Translations under genes and position numbers: made by a program
The notes under the pieces: generated by a model
The model's input: the letters and a program-made list of their open reading frames with translations, nothing else
Told to the model about the DNA's origin: nothing
Databases searched by the model: none
Assembly (NCBI GenBank): GCA_905198475.1
Contig: CAJKCQ010000088.1
Location: 1-7,445 of the forward strand
From: an uncultured Sutterella sp.
Lineage (GTDB): Bacteria > Pseudomonadota > Gammaproteobacteria > Burkholderiales > Burkholderiaceae_F
Reading direction: 5' to 3'
DNA length: 7,445 nt
Shown: piece after piece, positions 1 to 7,445 of the stretch
How the letters are laid out: each line of letters starts with the position of its first letter
Position numbering within the stretch: the first letter of the stretch is position 1

Positions 1-1
1 A

Positions 2-2398
<2,397 letters not shown>

Positions 2399-2407
2399 CT
2401 TCCGGCC

Positions 2408-2423
2408 GCGGGGAATTCCCCGC
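2408..2423. repeat. Perfect 16-bp palindrome just after rpoD
   Basis: GCGGGGAATTCCCCGC begins ten bases after the rpoD stop codon. As RNA it can fold into a 6-bp stem with an AAUU loop. It lies just before the larger terminator-like hairpin and may help protect or define the mRNA 3' end. It has no T tract of its own, so calling it a terminator is not justified. Confidence 0.5.
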
Positions 2424-2434
2424 CCGGAGTGCAG

Positions 2435-2468
2435 GAGAGGCCGCCTTCGGGCGGCCCCTCTCTCTTCC
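2435..2468 (+). terminator. Probable rpoD terminator hairpin
   Basis: A perfect 7-bp stem GGCCGCC / GGCGGCC (2439-2445 and 2450-2456) closes a TTCG tetraloop. Flanking GAGA and TCTC can lengthen the stem past a two-base bulge. The downstream tail CCTCTCTCTT is pyrimidine-rich but not a clean T run. Position 40 bases after the rpoD stop and stem quality support an intrinsic terminator. The weak T tract leaves open partial read-through or a 3'-end stabiliser. Confidence 0.65.
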
Positions 2469-2533
2469 GCCCTCCGCTCCGGCGTCCTTGATTGGCGCCG
2501 GATTTGCTTCAAAAATGCGCGGCGCGCGCAATT

Positions 2534-2561
2534 GCAAAAAGCAGTTGAAAAGCCTTTTTGC
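2534..2561. promoter_or_regulatory. Operator-like inverted repeat around the -35 element
   Basis: GCAAAAAG (2534-2541) and CTTTTTGC (2554-2561) are exact reverse complements separated by 12 bp. The spacer contains the TTGAAA -35 hexamer. The half-site centres are about 20 bp apart, roughly two helical turns, as expected for a dimeric DNA-binding protein on one face of the helix. No regulator gene is visible here to assign. It could instead be an incidental A/T-rich stem, but perfect 8-bp symmetry centred on a -35 element makes regulation plausible. Confidence 0.45.
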
Positions 2562-2573
2562 GCGCGGTATCCT
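2545..2573 (+). promoter_or_regulatory. Sigma-70 promoter for the second sigma gene
   Basis: TTGAAA (2545-2550) and TATCCT (2568-2573) are separated by an ideal 17 bp; predicted start of transcription is near 2580. This is the best promoter match I see between the two sigma genes. A 5-bp inverted repeat, GCGGT / ACCGC (2564-2568 and 2575-2579), brackets the -10 hexamer. With no better promoter nearer the gene, the transcript would have a leader of about 440 nt before the ATG at 3024. A separate small RNA starting here is the alternative. Confidence 0.6.
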
Positions 2574-2787
2574 AACCGCCTTTTCGCCGCACCAAAGGGT
2601 TTTCGACCCGCATGGGCGCGGTCCGGACGGCACTCACCAAAGAGAGAAGGAATCCGCTCCTCATCCGAAGCGAGGGGAGGGATCAGACGGCGGAGACGAT
2701 TCATCCGCAAGGTGCCGAGGCTTCCGGACGGAGCCCAATGGGGAGAAGGTGCAACGGCCCCCTTCTGAGGGGGGCGGTGCGGCGGAC

Positions 2788-2814
2788 GGGAGGCCGGAGG
2801 GAGGGCTTCAGGGG
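2788..2814 (+). repeat. Possible G-quadruplex run in the leader
   Basis: Four G runs of three or more bases occur at 2788-2790, 2799-2801, 2803-2805 and 2811-2814, with loops of 8, 1 and 5 bases. This fits only a relaxed G-quadruplex pattern, because one loop exceeds seven bases. It is on the sense strand, so any structure could form in the leader RNA. The region is G-rich overall, so chance is a real alternative. Confidence 0.3.
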
Positions 2815-2880
2815 AAAAGGAGCGGATCCGCAAAGTCAACGAGAGTCTGCGGCGGCGTGCATGCATGCGGCTGCAGGCTT

Positions 2881-2911
2881 TTTGCGTCCTTGCGCAAACG
2901 TCTTTTCTTCT
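2881..2911 (+). terminator. Possible attenuator hairpin upstream of the second sigma gene
   Basis: TTTGCG (2881-2886) and CGCAAA (2893-2898) form a 6-bp stem with a 6-base loop, followed by CGTCTTTTCTTCT. The first arm overlaps GCGTC (2884-2888), which can instead pair with GACGC (2915-2919); the two folds are mutually exclusive, as in attenuators. The stem is short, so termination may be weak. It sits about 300 nt into the predicted leader and 110 nt before the ATG. It could also be the 3' end of a small RNA made from the 2545-2573 promoter. Confidence 0.35.
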
Positions 2912-3012
2912 GTCGACGCTCCTTGTCCGGCGGCACTTTTAGCGAACGCAACTGACAGGAATTCTGCCCGACGCGTCCCGCCGATCTCTTCGGAGAGGGC
3001 CTGGGGCGCCGA

Positions 3013-3019
3013 GGGAGGA
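3013..3019 (+). promoter_or_regulatory. Strong ribosome binding site, second sigma gene
   Basis: GGGAGGA ends four bases before the ATG at 3024 and supports that start. A small TCTC-TTCG-GAGA hairpin (2985-2996) lies 16 bases upstream of it and would leave the site exposed. Confidence 0.8.
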
Positions 3020-3023
3020 CACT

Positions 3024-5369
<2,346 letters not shown>

Positions 5370-5378
5370 CGGCCCCGA

Positions 5379-5398
5379 CGGGCGCCTTCGGCCGCCCG
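5379..5398 (+). terminator. Possible terminator hairpin after the second sigma gene
   Basis: CGGGCG (5379-5384) and CGCCCG (5393-5398) form a perfect 6-bp stem nine bases after the stop codon. The loop contains TTCG. More GC-rich self-complementary sequence follows up to about 5440. There is no T tract directly after the stem; the first T run is at 5457-5460. Termination may therefore be inefficient or Rho-assisted. Confidence 0.35.
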
Positions 5399-5466
5399 CG
5401 CCCCCGCGGGGCGGGACATACCCGCCCTTCCGGGCGCCCGCGGCCGTGGGTCCGGGTTTTCTCAGG

Positions 5467-5472
5467 TACAAT
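5467..5472 (+). promoter_or_regulatory. -10 element of the tRNA promoter
   Basis: TACAAT lies 20 bases before the mature tRNA 5' end, a good -10 match (five of six to TATAAT) at a fitting distance. I see no convincing -35 hexamer at 16-18 bp, so the call rests on the -10 and its position. Confidence 0.5.
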
Positions 5473-5492
5473 CTGTTTCCCTCACTTTGGGC

Positions 5493-5569
5493 GGGCCTGT
5501 AGCCAAGTTGGTTAAGGCACCGGACTCATAATCCGGCTATCCTGGGTTCAAGTCCCAGCGGGCCCACCA
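5493..5569 (+). tRNA. tRNA-Ile2 (CAT anticodon, lysidine-type)
   Basis: A complete 77-nt cloverleaf including encoded CCA (5567-5569). Acceptor arms GGGCCTG and CGGGCCC pair over seven positions, with one G-U. D arm is GCC/GGC, anticodon stem CCGGA/TCCGG, T arm CTGGG/CCCAG. The anticodon CAT is at 5527-5529. CAT could mean methionine, but the consecutive C4-G69 and C5-G68 pairs are the known E. coli identity features for TilS, which converts C34 to lysidine so that the tRNA reads AUA as isoleucine. The first acceptor pair G1-C72 rules out the usual initiator mismatch. Elongator methionine tRNA remains a less likely alternative. Confidence 0.88.
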
Positions 5570-5635
5570 TTTCCATTCTCTGGTCCGGGGTTTTCTCCCG
5601 GTCCGCGCCGCCCGCCGCGCAGCACTCCGGCGGAA

Positions 5636-5662
5636 TTGCCGCCGATTCGAATCGGGTAGAAT
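5636..5662 (+). promoter_or_regulatory. Promoter for the helicase gene
   Basis: TAGAAT (5657-5662) is a good -10. TTGCCG (5636-5641) is a fair -35, though the 15-bp spacing is short; ATTGCC at 16 bp is an alternative. Predicted start near 5669 gives a leader of about 215 nt. The ATG at 5661, the longest in-frame start for the helicase, overlaps this -10 and so is probably not used. Confidence 0.5.
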
Positions 5663-5666
5663 GAGC

Positions 5667-5882
5667 GCGCTCCGGCGCCCGTCCCGACGCCGGAGCGCAC
5701 CGCCCGGACCCTCTCGTCCGGTCCCCTCTCCAGAACCCATTGCCTTCGTCCGGAACGATCCGGGCCTTCGAGGCGCCTCTGTGCGCGCCCGGGCCTTCGC
5801 TTCCGGTCGTCCCGGCGCTACCGGACCCGAGCGCTTCGCCGCTTCCGTCCCGGGGCCGGCATTCACTTTCCAGAATCTTCGG
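5667..5882 (+). promoter_or_regulatory. Hairpin-rich leader of the helicase gene
   Basis: The leader opens with a perfect 11-bp stem, GCGCTCCGGCG / CGCCGGAGCGC (5667-5677 and 5688-5698), right at the predicted transcription start. It is followed by a CCGGAC / GTCCGG stem (5704-5709 and 5716-5721) and a longer-range CCGGGC / GCCCGG pairing (5760-5765 and 5787-5792). A 10-bp direct repeat CGGGCCTTCG occurs at 5761-5770 and 5790-5799. The helicase frame stays open through here, but the encoded residues are low-complexity Pro/Arg/Ala and match no helicase domain. Structured leaders are known on some RNA helicase mRNAs; regulation here is inference. Confidence 0.45.
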
Positions 5883-7313
5883 ATGTCCTCCTTCGAACAG
5901 TTCGGTCTCGATCCCCGCATTCTTTCCGCCGTCGCCCGCATGGGCTACACCTCGCCCACGCCCATTCAGGTCCAGGCGATCCCCGTGGTGCTCCGCGGCG
6001 GCGACGTCATGGGGGCGGCGCAGACCGGCACCGGGAAGACCGCGGGCTTCGGGCTGCCCCTCATCGAGCGCATCCTGCCGAAGGCGAACACCTCGATGTC
6101 GCCCGCGCGCCATCCGGTGCGCGCGCTCGTCCTGACGCCCACCCGCGAACTTGCCGACCAGGTTTCGGAAAACCTCGTCGCCTACGCGAAGGACACACCG
6201 CTGCGTGCGGGCGTGGTCTACGGCGGCGTGGACATCCGCCCGCAGGCCGACATGCTGCGCCGCGGCGTCGAGATCCTGACGGCGACGCCCGGCCGCCTGC
6301 TCGATCATGTTTCGCAGAAGGCCGTGAACCTCTCGCAGGTCGAGATCGTCGTGCTCGACGAAGCCGACCGCATGCTCGACATGGGGTTTCTGCCCGACAT
6401 CTCGCGCATCCTGCAGCTCCTGCCCGCGAACCGCCAGAGCCTCCTCTTCTCGGCGACCTTCTCGCCTGAAATCAAGAAGCTCGCGAAGAACTTCCTCAAG
6501 AGCAGCCCGACGGTGATCGAGGTGGCCCGCGAGAACTCCACCGCCGAGACGGTGACGCAGGAGCTCTTCACGGTCTCCGACCGCGACAAGACCGACGTCC
6601 TGATCGACATGCTCAAGACCCGCGGTCCCGAGGGCGCCCCCCTCACGCAGGTCCTCGTCTTCGTGAACGCCAAGATCACCTGCCGGCGCCTCGCGCGCAC
6701 GCTCGAGCGCGTCGGCATCAACGCCGACGCCATTCACGGCGACAAGACGCAGGAGGAGCGCCAGGTGGCGCTCGAAGGCTTCCGCACGGGCGCGATCCAC
6801 GTGCTCGTCGCGACCGACGTCGCCGCGCGCGGCCTCGACATCAAGGAGCTGCCCTTCGTCATCAACTACGACGTGCCCTACAGCGCCGAGGACTACGTGC
6901 ACCGCATCGGCCGCACGGGCCGCGCAGGCGCCAAGGGCGTCGCGACGATGCTCGCCACGCCCGAGGACTCGCGTCTCGTGCAGGCGATCGAGAAGCTCAC
7001 CAACCAGGCCTTCAAACCGATCGCCGTGACTCCGATGCCGCGCAGCCGCCGCGGCGCCGGTCCGCAGCGCCGCTCCGAAGGGCGCCCGGGCGTCTGGACC
7101 GAGCGCGTGGACACGCCCGAAGACGAACGCGCCGCGCGCGAGCGCGCCCGCGCCTACGTGCCGCCCTCGCAGCGCCACCGCGACCCGATCTTCGACATGC
7201 CCTACATCGAGCGCTCGGCCGACGCGACGAAGAAGCCCGCCGAACCCATGTACCTCGAGCGCAATGAAAGGCGCCGCCCGGTGGCGGCGCTCCTCGGCGG
7301 CCGCGGCAACTGA
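5883..7313 (+). CDS. rhlE: DEAD-box ATP-dependent RNA helicase, RhlE type
   Basis: A 476-residue DEAD-box helicase that uses ATP to unwind short RNA duplexes; RhlE members act in ribosome assembly, RNA decay and cold adaptation. Motifs in order: aromatic plus Q motif (F4, GYTSPTPIQ 21-29), I (AQTGTGKT 46-53), Ia (PTRELA 86-91), Ib (TPGR 135-138), II (DEAD 159-162), III (SAT 190-192), IV (VLVFVNAK), V (ATDVAARGLDI 310-320) and VI (HRIGRTGRAG 340-349). All catalytic motifs are intact. The stretch MGAAQTGTGKTAGF and the short basic, disordered tail (about 385-476) suit RhlE rather than DeaD or DbpA, which carry folded RNA-binding tails. The tail has two PYIER/MYLER-like motifs. Start chosen because MSSFEQFGLDPRIL aligns with the family N-terminus; there is no clear Shine-Dalgarno sequence. 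It appears to be its own transcription unit. Confidence 0.93.
   Translation: MSSFEQFGLDPRILSAVARMGYTSPTPIQVQAIPVVLRGGDVMGAAQTGTGKTAGFGLPLIERILPKANTSMSPARHPVRALVLTPTRELADQVSENLVAYAKDTPLRAGVVYGGVDIRPQADMLRRGVEILTATPGRLLDHVSQKAVNLSQVEIVVLDEADRMLDMGFLPDISRILQLLPANRQSLLFSATFSPEIKKLAKNFLKSSPTVIEVARENSTAETVTQELFTVSDRDKTDVLIDMLKTRGPEGAPLTQVLVFVNAKITCRRLARTLERVGINADAIHGDKTQEERQVALEGFRTGAIHVLVATDVAARGLDIKELPFVINYDVPYSAEDYVHRIGRTGRAGAKGVATMLATPEDSRLVQAIEKLTNQAFKPIAVTPMPRSRRGAGPQRRSEGRPGVWTERVDTPEDERAARERARAYVPPSQRHRDPIFDMPYIERSADATKKPAEPMYLERNERRRPVAALLGGRGN
7271..7290 (+). other. Perfect hairpin at the 3' end of the helicase gene
   Basis: GCGCCGCC (7271-7278) and GGCGGCGC (7283-7290) form an 8-bp stem with a CGGT loop, inside the last codons of the helicase gene. 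No T tract follows, so it is not a standard intrinsic terminator. It may stabilise the mRNA 3' end or simply reflect GC-rich coding sequence. Confidence 0.3.
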
Positions 7314-7411
7314 CCGGCGGGCAGCACCGAAAGCTCCAAACTTAAAACCTGAAAATCATAGAAAATCGGCGCGGAAACCTCTGTCTTCAGCGTGAATTTC
7401 TCTCAGACGGG

Positions 7412-7417
7412 TACACT
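7412..7417 (+). promoter_or_regulatory. Promoter-like -10 element for a gene beyond the right edge
   Basis: TACACT follows an A/T-richer stretch (about 7337-7400) that stands out from the GC-rich surroundings, as is common upstream of promoters. No good -35 is present at 16-18 bp. Bases 7314-7445 contain no gene I can support; the downstream gene presumably begins outside the window. Confidence 0.35.
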
Positions 7418-7445
7418 CGGCGCTCGGGGCGGAGCTGAATATTTC

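Larger units (their letters stand above)
2580..3023 (+). promoter_or_regulatory. Long structured leader of the second sigma gene (no gene seen)
   Basis: About 440 nt lie between the predicted transcription start and the second sigma gene. I find no protein I believe in: open frames here are arginine/glycine-rich and run out of frame into the sigma gene. The stretch holds several hairpins, for example GGGT/ACCC at 2597-2609 and a stable CCCCC/GGGGG stem within 2757-2775. It also has a duplicated motif pair (TCCGGACGG followed by GAGAAGG at 2622-2650 and 2723-2749), a G-run cluster at 2788-2814 and a short hairpin plus T-rich tract at 2881-2911. I could not match it to a known riboswitch, 6S, RNase P, SRP or tmRNA consensus by eye. 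Confidence 0.45.
5449..5597. repeat. Near-identical direct repeats flanking the tRNA gene
   Basis: GGTCCGGGTTTTCTC (5449-5463) upstream of the tRNA recurs as GGTCCGGGGTTTTCTC (5582-5597) downstream, differing by one inserted G. The unit spacing is 133 bp and encloses the tRNA gene. The upstream copy lies within the tRNA promoter. The pair could be a relic of a tRNA duplication or a chance match. There is no integrase or other sign of an integrated element. Confidence 0.5.

Noticed and set aside
2580..3023. Known structured RNA (glycine, TPP, FMN, cobalamin or c-di-GMP riboswitch; 6S; RNase P; SRP; tmRNA)
   Set aside because: Conserved core sequences of these families were looked for by eye and not found. 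A covariance-model search would be decisive.
5493..5569. tRNA-Met
   Set aside because: CAT anticodon is ambiguous, but C4-G69 and C5-G68 match the lysidine-type isoleucine tRNA, and G1-C72 excludes a standard initiator.
5661..5882. 74-residue N-terminal extension of the helicase
   Set aside because: Its ATG overlaps the probable -10 hexamer, the residues are low-complexity, and RhlE proteins normally begin at the MSFE-like sequence found at 5883.
5526..7178. 550-codon open frame on the - strand
   Set aside because: Antisense to the helicase and overlapping the tRNA, with low-complexity composition and no domain. A shadow.

Overview
The window is GC-rich, with strongly G/C-ending codons, and every gene I can support is on the + strand. 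It carries two primary-type sigma-70 genes in tandem, then a tRNA gene, then a DEAD-box RNA helicase gene. Both sigma factors have a Lys/Ala-rich plus acidic N-terminal extension, and the helicase is of the RhlE type. Together these point to a betaproteobacterium, probably Burkholderiales. Sutterellaceae-like is a guess from general impression, not something I could test.

Layout. Positions 2-2398 hold an rpoD gene that runs off the left edge; its visible 798 residues contain every sigma-70 region in near-canonical form. Positions 2399-3023 (625 bp) hold no convincing gene. They contain a terminator-like hairpin for rpoD, a well-spaced sigma-70 promoter nested in inverted repeats, and a long structured leader ending in a possible attenuator hairpin. 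Positions 3024-5369 hold a second full-length RpoD-like sigma factor (781 aa), clearly diverged from the first. Positions 5493-5569 hold a tRNA with CAT anticodon and the C4-G69/C5-G68 pairs of the lysidine-modified isoleucine tRNA. Positions 5570-5882 hold a promoter and a hairpin-rich leader for the helicase gene at 5883-7313. The right end has a promoter-like site for a gene beyond the window.

How the genes fit. All four gene products serve transcription, RNA handling or decoding. The upstream rpoD looks like the housekeeping sigma. The downstream copy keeps the side chains that read the -10 and -35 elements but differs in the sigma finger, in parts of region 2 and in a region 4.2 lysine used for activator contacts. 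It is therefore a candidate alternative primary sigma acting on an overlapping promoter set. Its separate promoter, operator-like repeats and roughly 440-nt leader suggest it is regulated independently. No mobile element, CRISPR array or phage feature was seen.
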